A DNA stretch of 64,000 nucleotides from Zychaea mexicana (taxonomy: Eukaryota; Mucoromycota; Mucoromycetes; Mucorales; Lichtheimiaceae): the NCBI RefSeq assembly GCF_025766255.1, contig NW_026516675.1:310001-374000 (forward strand). Direction: 5' to 3'. The notes beneath the pieces were generated by a model. That model was given only the letters and a program-made list of their open reading frames with translations. It made no database searches and was not told the DNA's origin. The position numbers and the translations under genes are program-made. Shown here piece by piece: positions 46,748 to 58,444 of this stretch. Each line of letters starts with the position of its first letter. Positions within the stretch are counted from its first letter, which is position 1.

Positions 46748-47122
46748 ATGGCCATCATATGGATGTTTGAGAACCAACACTTTACCGATGCATGGGTGCC
46801 TTTCGATACCATCAACCAAAAGCGACTCGAATTCGCCTATAGACATCACGAAGCACTAGCACATCATTTCAAACAAGAACCCGTAAAAGCCAAACGCAAA
46901 CTACCGCTGGCGGCGATCGAACCCATTGACCCGGAAGAAGAGGACCCTTCAGCATACGACCTTTTACAATTCAAACACAATTGCATCTCAATCGTTCTGA
47001 AAGATTCCCATTTCAACGAGCCCCTCACCCTTTACCCAAACATGTTACTGGCTTCACTGTCAGATAGAGACATCCTGGTTGCAAGGATGGAACAAGATCC
47101 AATAACATTAGATTATTTTTAA
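46748..47122 (+). CDS. Small WWE-like protein, 124 aa
   Basis: A single-exon frame. The start WMFENQHFTDAWVPFDT followed by QKRLEFAYRHHEAL has the spacing of a WWE-type fold (two Trp about ten residues apart, then a helix with Glu). Then come a Lys/Arg stretch, an acidic linker (PIDPEEEDPSAYDLLQF) and a C-terminal strand-rich part (CISIVLKDSHFNEPLTLYP). WWE domains bind ADP-ribose in ubiquitin ligases and PARPs; the similarity here is by eye only. A TATA-like run lies about 150 bp upstream. It may be a stand-alone reader domain, or the first exon of a longer gene, but the next 380 bp hold no further coding sequence. Confidence 0.55.
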   Translation: MAIIWMFENQHFTDAWVPFDTINQKRLEFAYRHHEALAHHFKQEPVKAKRKLPLAAIEPIDPEEEDPSAYDLLQFKHNCISIVLKDSHFNEPLTLYPNMLLASLSDRDILVARMEQDPITLDYF

Positions 47123-47502
47123 TAACTACATTGTTTTTTTGTTTTTTGGCATATATAGACTATGTATATCTGAGGGGAGTGTGCGTGCGATATACTGTGA
47201 GTGTATAATGTACAGGAGGGAGGATGGTCCGGAACATATAGAAAAACGAATGGGCTCGGGAAATTATGGTTACATGGATGTGTAAATGAGATGGTATGAG
47301 GAGAGAAAGGTATTTTTTTTTTTCCATTACATTTGGTGTGTGTTTTTTTCATATGACATATGGGGGGAAATTGGTCCAATCCGAGCCGATGATGCTATGA
47401 CGACGTGAAGGTGATGATGACCCTGCTGATTTTAGCATAATTTCAGTTTCAACCAAAACATACATACGCGCATACACACCACCACACTACCCACCAGTTA
47501 TA
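47123..47502. other. Convergent intergenic space
   Basis: 3' regions of the WWE-like gene and the CRAL-TRIO gene. GT-rich and T-rich, nothing else seen. Confidence 0.35.
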
Positions 47503-49342
47503 CTAGAGTGTCAACTGGCCGCGATGACCTGTTGTCAGGCTGAAAATACTACGGATGCCAGCTGTACTTGCATCCGAGATTCCGAGCGAGAGTCGATCCA
47601 CGAGGAGCTCACCCATCAATGACAAGAATTGCTGCATAAATTCCTGTACACCGTCTCGTAACAATACGCACGCTGCAATCCAGTAGACTGTGTTGCGGTA
47701 CCGCACTGCCTTTTTCAGCATGCGTATTACCATCATCCTCACCAGACGCTCTGCCCTGACCAACACACTGAGCACAACTTCCACAGCCACGTCCCGCCGC
47801 CGTTGACGGTCATGAAGACGCCCACTACTACTACTGCTACTGTTGCGACGTTCACTGGGTGTCAGCGATGACTGTCCCTCGTTTTGCTGTTCTTGTAGCG
47901 CAGTTAACTTTTCGCTCAGAAGCCAAGAGGATACACCGTCGTTGGGATCCAACAAGGACTTGAATGCAGAACGCATCCGAGGTGGTTTTGTAGCCAGGGC
48001 AACCAGGTTGCTATGGCTGGGTATAGGCGTCATGCCACCCACAGGCGTGGCGTAGCAGCTGCTGGCAGTTGAAAGTCGTCGTTGGTATGGGAAACGATGG
48101 GCGAGATGGGTGCTTGAAGCTGAGCGTGAAAGCGAGTCATGTGTGTCGTAGTAGATGGTGGAGGTGGAGTTGCGTCGGCTGAGGATGGCAGGAGATAATG
48201 GTGGCATTGGTGTCGTTGTGTGGCAGTTGTACACTGTGTCTTGGCTGAGATCCCATGACACTGGCTTTTTGGATTCGAGTTCTGAGAAAGAAAACAAAAA
48301 AATAGTTCCTGCATTAGCGCTTACTGTCGTCATCGATAAGCAAAACACCCAGCTCTTTGAAATCCCATTTTAGGTATGCTGCATCATTACCTGACAGTAG
48401 TTCTTCTTGGTCGATCCATTCACAGAGCTCCTTGACTCTGGGAAAGCATACACGGTTCTTGGCTTCCTCTGTCAACAGCAGCTTCACCATTTGCCACAGC
48501 CCCTGGTACATCCAGCCAAAGTTGAGCAGGCACACTGTCCCTGCAGACAGTGGGTAGCGTCTCAACAATTGGATAAACGCTTGCATCAACTTGGCATCCT
48601 ATTCCGCCAATTTTTTTAAAAGTTTTTAGCATAACCGAAACAGATCCGAATAAAAGGGCTTTCTTCTTCTCCGTCGTCTTGTGAATATAAAAAAAAATTA
48701 CCCGAGGCAATGACCGTGCGTTCTTGAAATCAACAAGCACAATAATGTCGGTCAAGACAGGATTCTCCATGCCTTCTTTCATACGCTCTAGCGTAGTCTC
48801 CCATGTGATTTTTCGCACTGTTTCCAGGACAAACGTTGTGAAAGGAAACAAAAATGCAATCTTGTCGTTTTCGTTATTCAAGGTGGCGGGAAGATGGCTG
48901 AGTTGAACGACAAGGATGGGACGGCCGCATCGGTCGTGGCCCCGAAAGAAACAAAACGGTTCGTCGAAAAAGAGTGAGTCGATGTTGGATAACGTTAAGC
49001 TGTCCACCGATTCGCGTATTCGCCATTTGATGGTATCCACGAGTAACGACAACGTGTGTGGCAACGAGTAGTTGTTTTTGCGTAGGAATCGGAAAATCGT
49101 GACTATCACTTTGAGTATCAGCAGCCTTCTTTTTTTTTTTTTTTGCCACTCCTTTTCGTAACTTTATTACCTCGATCCTCTATATATGCGTCTTGTGCTG
49201 CTGTTTGGTCCAAGGACAGTTCAAACTCTTGGACGAGCAAAGGGAGTTCTCTGCGCAAACCAGCTTGAACACTGTCAATATGTCCTGCGTGTTCTATGTA
49301 TAGTGCGTTGAGGTCGCTCAATCGCTTCTGTTGGAAATCCAT
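47503..49342 (-). CDS. CRAL-TRIO (Sec14-like) lipid-binding protein, 543 aa
   Basis: Four minus-strand exons join in frame: 49342-49171, 49108-48702, 48598-48325, 48281-47503. The N-terminal region ends in VTIFRFLRKNNYSLPHTLSLL, the usual lead-in to the fold. The CRAL-TRIO domain spans about 85-280: FCFFRGHDRCGRPILVVQL, DIIVLVDFKNARSLPR, LMQAFIQLLRRYPLSAGT, CLLNFGWMYQGLWQMVKLLL and KNRVCFPRVKELCEWID. The PLSAGTVCLLNFGWM block corresponds to the conserved Sec14 core strand. The C-terminal 250 residues are Ser/Thr/Arg-rich and then helical (VEVVLSVLVRAERLVRMM). Known family role: binding and transfer of phosphatidylinositol, sterols or other lipids between membranes. Substrate unknown. Confidence 0.82.
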
Positions 49343-50700
49343 TATGTACAAAAAAAAAAAAAGTGTGGAGAAAAAAGAAAGAAAAAAGGGAAAAATAGAA
49401 AATAATGAAAATATACGCTCTTTTGGTTTGAACACAAAGCAAGGTTGCTAATATAATTTTTTTCATGTGAAAATTCTGGGGCTTGCCTTTTTTGGCGGTA
49501 TCACAATTTTACACGTGCGTCATCCACAATGGAGGATTAAAACGTCGGTAACTACGATACCCAAAATGTTCTTACGTGATAAAGAAGAGCGTAGCAGCAA
49601 GTGACTGAGGAAATTGAAAAGAGTATTTGGTTGGCGGTCGGTGTGTATCAGAAAACCTCACTGCTATATGTATGTACAGTGTAGGCTCAAGCTACTGTAA
49701 GCAAAGTGTCAATGATAATATAATGCTATGCTCGTATGTCATCTTTTAAGCTAATCCACGTACAGTAGCTGTAAATTTGTCTATTTGTCAGCAAGGGAGA
49801 AGGTAGCGTTTTTGAGGCTATTGGTGGAATCATTTAGACGGTAGAGATGGATCTAAAATTTATGCTAGCGTATAAAAAATAATATATTTGCTCTCAGTGG
49901 ATGAAGAAGTTTTTTTTTACCCTTTTTTTCAAAAAAAAAAAACAGGAAGGAGATCCCGATATTATGACAAGGGTTCTCGACAGACACGGGGATCGAGAGG
50001 TTTTGGCATCTTCTGGTCGTTCAGAAGCGTGTATCTAGAGATGACCTGGCTTCGTTGGTATAATAACATGCACTCATCGACTCAAGTGGTCATCCTTTTT
50101 CCTTTGCAACTACAGGCATTGCAATATGCTGATGATTGTCGAGACTGTATGTAACCCCAGGGAAGAGGTTAAACATTTGCCAACTACATACCGTTAGGAA
50201 TGATAACGTATTGTTACAGTGCAAAACCGTTGTTTCTCTTCTTCTTATCGAAGCGTAAAGATAAAAACATGTGTTGCCTCCAATCCATAGTACGAAATGT
50301 TGACATGATCAGAATCCTGTTGATGCTTCAATTTCTCCATCACAGTGGTATATTTACGAATTTGGCAGCAGGGGGGCAAACTAACGTCAAATCAGGCAAC
50401 ACTGCACATATGTACGTGAATTTTGATATCGTTGGATGACGCGCTCTCTACATCGATAAACATATAATACCGTAAGTTTCTTTTCTGTCGCAATGTTTGA
50501 AAGACCTAGAAAAATTATGTTCATACCGCTCTCAACAGCGTTTTGTCATTTAAAAACGGAACCATGCAAAAACTGGACGCGATGACCCCACATGGAGTTA
50601 GGCTCCATTAATTTGAGATCTTCGGCCGGCTTATTCGAGAAACATGACTTTACGCATTTTCCTATCATTAGCAAGGTCAGTTATATCATTCATCGTGATG
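49343..50700. other. Gene-poor stretch before the Helitron relic
   Basis: No convincing gene. T/A homopolymer runs at about 49912-49941. Short open frames on both strands do not agree with each other or with any family known to me. Confidence 0.35.
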
Positions 50701-53700
50701 CTGTATACCTTTCAGATGTTTTACCCCTATTCAGAAAGTCATCGAGTATCTCGCTCACTTGAGTAGGTCGGAAGGCGCCAATAATCAAAATAAACGGTGA
50801 TACACATGGCCTCCCCCATCTGTTTGTTGTTAATTTTCATCAAACCAGTCAGTACACATAATGTCATACTCTCTACTATACTAACCATTCCTTTTCCGGA
50901 CTGTTGCCAACACATCGGCAATCAAACTTGGCAGAACCGCCAACGAAGTAACTATTGTATCGTCTTGCCCGTGATATGAAAAGCGGCCATACCGGTCGGC
51001 GCACATAATTTGAAAGAGGGTTTGTCTCGGTCGCGGTCTTGTACGTTTTCATCGATGACTCGGATAAGAGTCTGATACAAAGCTTTTATTACCGTGCTTT
51101 TCCCAGTGTCTAGAAATATATTTGTCAGTCATTTGTCAGTTTTTGAGACTATGGCCGCTAATTACCAAGTCCTAACACATCATACCTGCTCCACCAGTCA
51201 AAAAGTAATATAATGGTTGATCGTTGCTCTGGACGTGATGCTTTACATGATGAGCGAAATCTTTGTTCAGTATTCAACGCTGCAATCATGTTCTCATATT
51301 GATCATTTGGCAAACGATCTGGTTGGGCAAATGTTTCCTGATATGGTACTCGCTCATATGCTCCTGTCTGCGCCATCACGTCAACATGTTGCTCTCCTTC
51401 CAATTCGAATTCGTCAAGAGGGTTAGCGATTCTTCGCTGTGGATCCTCTTCTTCTTCATTATCTTCGGATCTTGCCGCTACATGGTCTAGTGCTGCCATA
51501 AGCTGCGCATCATCAAATGAACAATATTTTCTGCTGTTTCGCAGTATCTGCTCTTGATGTAGACGAAACTCCTCCTCGCGATTGACTAGCAAATTGTCGA
51601 ATTCTTCATCACGCCAAGGTAAATAAAGCATGAGCAACTCTCGATAATAATTTGCTGGATCCTGTACAACTCGGTAGCCACGATAGCGGATGACTCTTGG
51701 CGATCGTCTTTTGCGGATGTAACCGTCATTGTCCTGAAGTTCGAGCACACCACCAGGAAGGTCATCCTCTGGGTCATCGTCGCTACCGTCAGCGTTGCTC
51801 CCACTATCATCGTCATCACCATTGATGCTAGCAGCAGTGGCAGCAGTAGCATTGTCAACATCATTCTCCTCATCACTGACCGCATCATATTCAGCAAACT
51901 CTTCGCTAGTGACGCTGTTGATCTCGTCATTGTCGTCTTCATTGCCTTCTTTTCGATTGGCACGGATCGGATTCCTTTTGCTGTACGCGTACCAGGCACA
52001 GAATGTAGCTAAGCAGATAACCATTCAAAATGGGAGGCCGTGCAGCATAATGATCCAAAACATTACGTTCAAAGCACTCTGTCGATTCCTGATCAACAGC
52101 ACGCAACTCTCTTTCAGGTCGTTAGATACGGCGACGTTCTTCAGGTGGCGATGTCGGTATAAACGTCACAGCGTCGCTGCATACTGACATAGGCAGCTGG
52201 AGGATGTTGTATAAGCTGCCTCTTGAGCAGACACCTCACGGGTGTTTTAATACGCGTTTGAAAGTGAGCGTGACATCTGCGACAGAGACGCGTTGTTCGA
52301 AAGATGCTGTTGATAAATTTGTTCGATTGTATCACTTAGCCCTCGGTCACTTTTGTTGATATAATCTATTATGTACTGTATGTACAACACGCGTATGGAT
52401 CCAGGACATATTGAATATCCATATTAGCCTGATGTAAGCGAAATATTTTTCGTTGTACGGGTTTACCAAAACGTCGCGAACCCTTCGTCGAAGATGGACT
52501 TTCTCCTTATCCGAAGATGTTCCAATGGCAATGATGTAATCGTCAAGGTCGGTGTCGTTAACTTCCAAAATTGGTCAAACGTCATATCCGGTGCAGTATT
52601 AGCGTTAAAGCCTTCAAAATGTCTTCGGATACGTAGATACAGCTATAACAATAGCAACAAAAAGTACTTTAGTGTAAGCAACATAAACACTGCGAACCAA
52701 GAAACGACAATTATCAAAGTGTAAAATACCACTTTAAATCTTCTGATCTCGTCGGCAGAAAACTCATCAGGTTCAATAGTGCGCAATATGCGGGTTCGCT
52801 CCATAGGCATGAAAGGGATTCCGAATCGGCATTTGATGTGAGGTCTGTTTCTTTTTTTACAGATCTTTGTGTGGCAGTGATTTTGGCGAGCCAAGGTCGA
52901 TACCATTACAGGATCGTTTTGGTGCTGTGATGTATCGCTTGTAATGACTGAATTAATAAATTCCGTGACAGTATCATAGTCGTCGACATTGTATCTTGGG
53001 CTATCCGATAATCATAGCAGCATGTGTGCGTGAGGCGAGCCCCGCTGTTGGAAGTCGATACGGTGATAACGATGAATTATTTCGCGATCCCCAAATGGCC
53101 CTTCAGGTCCCTTCCACGTTTTCATGAGCTCTTTCAGCCTCATATCGAAATACCGGGCGCAAGATACAGCATCAGCTTGTATCAATCGGGCTTTTGTTGC
53201 ATAATCCATTTCAGATATATCTTCGTCGGTGTAATCAGTACCATCTACTACAGATCCCAGTATCTTCAATAGTTCGACCCATTGAGTTTCAGCTGCTAAA
53301 AGTGTCACAAACAACGTTGGCAAACCGAATTGCCGGATCATTGATATCATAGCACTTTGATTTTTTGTTGAGGCCAATGCTCTGGTGAGCTTCTGATGCC
53401 ACTGAACACTTTATATATGCTGCATCACGGTTCACCATAGATTCAATCAGCTCTCCGTTCAAAGTGTCTGCGACAGTGAAGTGCCGACCACCAGTCGTGT
53501 GCGTCCCGGATCGATTTCTCAAACAAACTTGAACATTGCTTGCAAGCTGACTGAGTTGACGCTTTCGGTCCATGTAGAGAAGATAATCTGATCTCGTTAC
53601 TGCTCGACGATCATTGCGTCGTGCAAAGGATTTGCATATTTGGCTGCACGTTAGCGGGCGGTGAGTTTCAGTGCTTCCGGGACGCATTCGTGTGCCAGCA

Positions 53701-55130
53701 AAAAATCGAGGAAAAGCGAGAAACTCACTGTCTCTATCAAGAAAAAGCGGTAGCGGATGCTGACCTTCGCCAGGAGCCAAAACGAAGCCCTTCATCACCA
53801 TTCAGCACTGTTTCCGCCTCACCAACATTGGCCGGTTCTTCATCATTGATATCGTCTTCATGTCCTTGTCCCAAAATGAGTGATTCCGTTGTATCATCAC
53901 TTTCTTCGTTTTGCAGGTCTGCGCCAAGTGTTGCATGGGAGTTGTCATCGTCTCCCTCTTGAACATCATGCTGTTCTATGTCAAGTGCTGCATGGGAATT
54001 GTCTTCGTCTTGTAATTCATCCTGCGCCCCTGTGACCTGTTCAGCGGCTGTTCCCCCAGGATTATCGCGCCAATCGTTCACGACTGTGATACCAAGTTCT
54101 TGATATAATGGAGACGGTATCAAATCGTTTAGAGCTTGCCAAAATGATTGTGGCCGGACATTACCGTCGGTATAATTGTGGCGATAGATTAGTCTTCTGG
54201 CAAGCTGGACGCGGATATGTTCGACATGAGATATATTGGTATTGTCGTAGGTTCGTGGCAACGCAGTAACAGTGGATTGTACCGATATTGGTATATTGAC
54301 AATCGATCCTTTCGTTCGGTACAGACCATTTTACCCCCAACACAGGTCAAATTGTTTGAAATACGTGGCGGGGGCACACGAGGCGCTCCTCAAGGCGTGT
54401 TAGCCCGAGGACTGACTCTGGGACGATGGGAAAACGCAGACCATTTTCCAGACAAAGCGTTGGCCTAGTCTTTTTGCTCATAATGTGCCGTTGACACGTC
54501 GAACAAAAGGGACCAGACGTCGCATCAGGATTAATGGCGAAAACAGCGTTGACAGCTTCATCATTGATGCCCGCGTCGATAAACTGCTGTCTTGATACTG
54601 TTTGAACAGAAGTAGCGAACCATAAACCTGCACAACAGTTGCATACATGCGTTGAACCATTTTGGATACGTCTGTTATATGTCGTGGAAATGGATTGCCA
54701 TGAGTTTCTGTTCGTTCTTCTTGTAGCCGTGCCCCGTGCCTATATTTAAAATAGCTAGTCCGTTAATGTTTCAGAATAACGGTAACAATTTGGAAAGCAG
54801 TAACTATTACAATACTATACAAACCTGCTCATTAGCACGGTATTCAGGATCTTGGCGTGCCTCGCGCCTAGCTTCTGTGTTCCTGGTCTTTAAACGGTAT
54901 TGGAAGCAAGGTAATGTCAAAAGAAAAGAACAATCATCTCCTATAAGTGCGATCGTTGATCCCCGTTCATTCTACTTGTTCATTGCGCCGGTACTCAAGA
55001 TCTTCACGGCTCCGACGATGTCGAAGTCGATCTGCTTCTAGTGCAGCCTGGCGCTCTCGCTCATTTCTTTGTGCTCGTAAACGACGCTGACGTTCTGCTG
55101 CGGCTCCACAATTTTGGCTCCTATATTGCC
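50700..55130 (-). pseudogene. Degenerate Helitron of a second lineage
   Basis: Reading the minus strand from 55.1 kb: basic repeats ending EDLEYRRNEQ and RQDPEYRANEQ (55.0-54.8 kb), then a Cys-rich DUF6570-like segment (PFCSTCQRHIMSK, NGLRFPIVPESVLGLTRLEE; 54.55-54.35 kb) and an acidic linker. The Helitron-like N domain follows (LAPGEGQHPLPLFLD near 53750) with Rep motif LPTLFVTLLAAETQW (53300) and HUH motif QQRGSPHAHML (53020). Next are CRFGIPFMPMERT (52820) and the helicase start. Its Walker A motif is split by an intron: FLTGGAG up to about 51187, then DTGKSTVIKALYQTL from about 51111. It fades in the next helicase motifs. Several frameshifts (for example near 53340) and stops make it inactive. 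Its motif set differs from the Helitron at 18-23 kb. Confidence 0.75.
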
Positions 55131-55556
55131 ATTTTATTGCTCGCAGAGAAGCGCTTTTTCCGTGAATCTACGTGCTCATTCGCATTCGTGTCTTTGTTTT
55201 CGCTTGACACGGTGCCGTGCACGGACCCCTCACAACCAAGCGGCGACAGCATCGGAGGTACAGCTGCCATAGTGAGAGACACGTACCAGTACCGCCGAAG
55301 CACGCTTGTCTACTTGACCATCAAGTACCACTCCTTTCATTTCCTTTGGTGCTGCATCGTTTGCTATGCCATAGTAGGCAACCCACAAGTTGACTCGCAA
55401 TCCGTTATCCGGGCCAATGAGAATTCACGGGGATTTGAAGTCCCGAACGAGAAAAAATGTCTATATAAAGCGAGCAATTTCGCCTTTCTTTTTTCTCTTC
55501 TCTTCAGTTCGTTTTGGTACAGCTTTGGTCTGTAGTACAGATGCACTGCTCTGTGC

Positions 55557-55740
55557 CATGATCGGGTCATTGCTTGTGCTGGCTATTGTCATAATTCTTC
55601 TGATGATCGGCAGATTCAGTGGTCCGCGCCCTGAAGAAAATTTGCAATATATACCAGTGGGAATGTGGTCATATACTCCGGCAGCCGATCGTGAACCTTC
55701 GGGTGCATGTGATGCCAACGGTATATGTTGGGATAATTAA
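55557..55740 (+). CDS. Possible small membrane protein or last exon
   Basis: From an ATG at 55557 a 60-residue frame starts with a hydrophobic helix (GSLLVLAIVIILLMIG), followed by SGPRPEENLQYIPVGMWSYT and a Cys-containing end (GACDANGICWDN). A single N-terminal membrane anchor with an outward tail is plausible. The frame also continues upstream without a stop to about 55390, so it may be the last exon of something larger. No family recognised. Confidence 0.35.
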
Positions 55741-56340
55741 AACGAACTTTTCTTTTATTATTTATTACACACAAATAAGAAAATGATAAACAAAATAAAA
55801 AATATATTTTTCTTTTTCGCACTTTCCGCATAAACGTTTTACCGCTTTTGCCTCGCCTTTTTTTTATGTGCACGACAAGTTCCTTTTTCTTTTTTCGCGA
55901 ACAAAAAGCTAATTACTCCCCTCTCCATCCATTCACAGCTCCGTGCTAAACCAAAGCGGGGAACAATGACAGTGGCTCAGTAACACGATCACAACGCGCT
56001 TTATCACGCTTTGGCACTCTTTTTCACCTTCTGTGTTCGCCTAAATTGCCAAAGCAATTGTCAAGAAAAATAAATTGTTACCTAGGATCCTCCTTTAGAA
56101 AGAGGTTATTTTATAAGAGACAACGCCAGAGCATACGCCAGCAGACATGTATAATTGCCCAGATCTGTAAATTGGGAATGTTTTTTTTTTTTCAGCTGTG
56201 CGTCTCTCACACTCTTCCTGCACATAGCTTATCACAACACGATTTTCTTATCACCTGGATCGAAAACCCTGCACTGACCATTTGTGCTGCGCCTGCTTTC
56301 AAAGCGTGATTCTTGGACCTAACGTCACTTTCAAGAGGCG
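55741..56340. other. Intergenic, no gene seen
   Basis: T-rich and A-rich stretches. Nothing recognisable. Confidence 0.3.
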
Positions 56341-56349
56341 ACAAGAAGG

Positions 56350-56690
56350 CGATAAAGCTTGCGCAATAACATTGACACCTGTCCACTCAAGGAGTGTCGT
56401 TGCGGAGCACCACGCGCGAAATGGGAGCACTACGGCAGCTGCCCATCCCTGACACCACTACTCCAGCAGTTGTACACGGCCTTCGGCACTACACCAGCAG
56501 ATCAAGACAACGAGCTACATACCACATCGACCCTATCAGGAACAAACTACCACGTTGCGATATAGGATCGTCTCGCGGTAAGTGGAAATCGACCTAGCCG
56601 GCATTACTTTGCGTGCTGCGTGAAATCGACAAGTTAAGCCACTCGAACACTGACTACCACCCAAGTACTCATCCCCACATCTCTCACTAC
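56350..56690 (+). pseudogene. Tail of a LINE-like reverse-transcriptase element
   Basis: The segment CPLKECRCGAPRAKWEHYGSC has the C-x-C-G ... H ... C arrangement found at the C-terminus of many non-LTR retrotransposon polymerases (CCHC-like tail). It is followed in a shifted frame by a WKST-PALLCVLREID stretch. No RT or endonuclease core is visible upstream, so at most a 5'-truncated, frameshifted copy remains. The identification rests on one short motif. Confidence 0.3.
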
Positions 56691-56966
56691 ACTCATAGCG
56701 TTCTATAGACAGCTCTTTTTTCCCTCTCCCCCCACCTACACCTTCACTTCTCTCTCTTCCTTTTCTTATTTAGCTTTACTTCATTACATATTTTTAAGGT
56801 AGGCGTCACCTATTTGAAAGTGATGATCGCTCACCAAAGATATCAGGAGGATCTGTTAAAAGATATGATAAATTTGCTCTACCCTAACATGCACGCACCC
56901 ACACACAGTGTGTGGTACTAGTAAGAAGTAATAAAGAAAAAAAAGCGCGTATTTTTTATTAATATT

Positions 56967-58405
56967 TTACAAAGGGCCTTGACCCATGCCTGCTGCTGCT
57001 GCGACTGCTGCCGGATCATCATTCAAAGTAGGAAGATTGATGGCTTCATGATCGTGACGACACTCCCATAAACTTAATTGGTACAGCGTTACCACAACTA
57101 ACAAGTGCAACAGTAACGAATAGATGACAAGAAAGTATCGAGACCACTTGTGCGAAAACAACATGCGTGTGAGGTTGAAAGTTAATTTTTCCGCTGGATT
57201 TAAGGCATTGTACCGACGCGTTTCCTCCTAACAAAAAGGTTGTATATTAGAATTCTTTGTTGGCTATTTTTACGGGCGATACCGTCAGAATGATTATTTT
57301 TACCTTGCGATGGAACTGGACAAACGGGTTCATACTTTCTTCATAAAGCTGACCATATTTGTCTGTTGGATCATCTTTTGTTTTGACAGACCCTCTTCTC
57401 ACATCTCTATAATCGCTGCCACCACCCATATGCACAGCCGTTGAGCGATTCTATTCGGAAACAGAAAGAACAAGTTGAATATTAAACTCCCCATTGCACG
57501 TTAGTAAATACCACACAAAAAAAAAAAAGTGTGGTAACTTACTGCTGCGCTTTTGTTTTCTTCCTTCCAGACGTGCACAAATCGTAACCGTTCATATAGC
57601 TTAAGGTTATCCGCTTTCAAGGTCTCCACTTCTCCTTGTACATCTTGCAGCTTCAACTCCAAGCTTCTCGTCTGTGACTCAAGCTCGGTGTTACGTTGCC
57701 GGAACCGATCACGCTGACCAATGACAATAGGCAATATACTCTTGTCGTTACCGCCGTCTTTACCAGGAACACTGTTGGCGTCATAACTAACGCGTGGTGA
57801 TCCATAATCAGGCGTGCGTGGACCTGAAGATTGTTGTTGTTGTTGCTGCTGTGCTATATTGGTGTTTGAGGGCGTGCGCGTCAACTCGTCCATTAATGAG
57901 TCGCTTGACGATGGCTTTTGGCCCAGTCGCAGCAAATCCTCTTCCAGTCGCTGTACAAGATTGGCCAACGTTGTATTCTTTGCCTTGAGCTCTTTGTAGG
58001 TGCTTTCCTTTGTCGCAAGCTCTTTTTCAATATTGGCATAGGACACCTTTAGTTGCGTAAACTCGTTCTCCAAACGCTTGTTCTTCTCGATCAAGCTGAC
58101 TTCTAGACTCTGGCGAACTCCTTCATCCTTCTTCAATACATTTTGAGCATCGAAACGGTCCTCGTCGTCACCGGTCGAAAATTCAACGTACTAAAAGTTT
58201 TACTCGATATTTAATGACTTGTCCATATCCATCTTGTCCCCAAAAAACTACCACTTTACCTTCATGATCTCCAGCTCCCGTTTAATTTCATCATAGTCGT
58301 CAAAACCTTGTAATTTCTTGCTTAATTTCTCCTTTTCTTCAGTCTACATATTATTTCCCAGTTAAATAAGTTGAGCGTGCTATTAGATACTTGCTATACA
58401 CAGAC

Positions 58406-58444
<39 letters not shown>

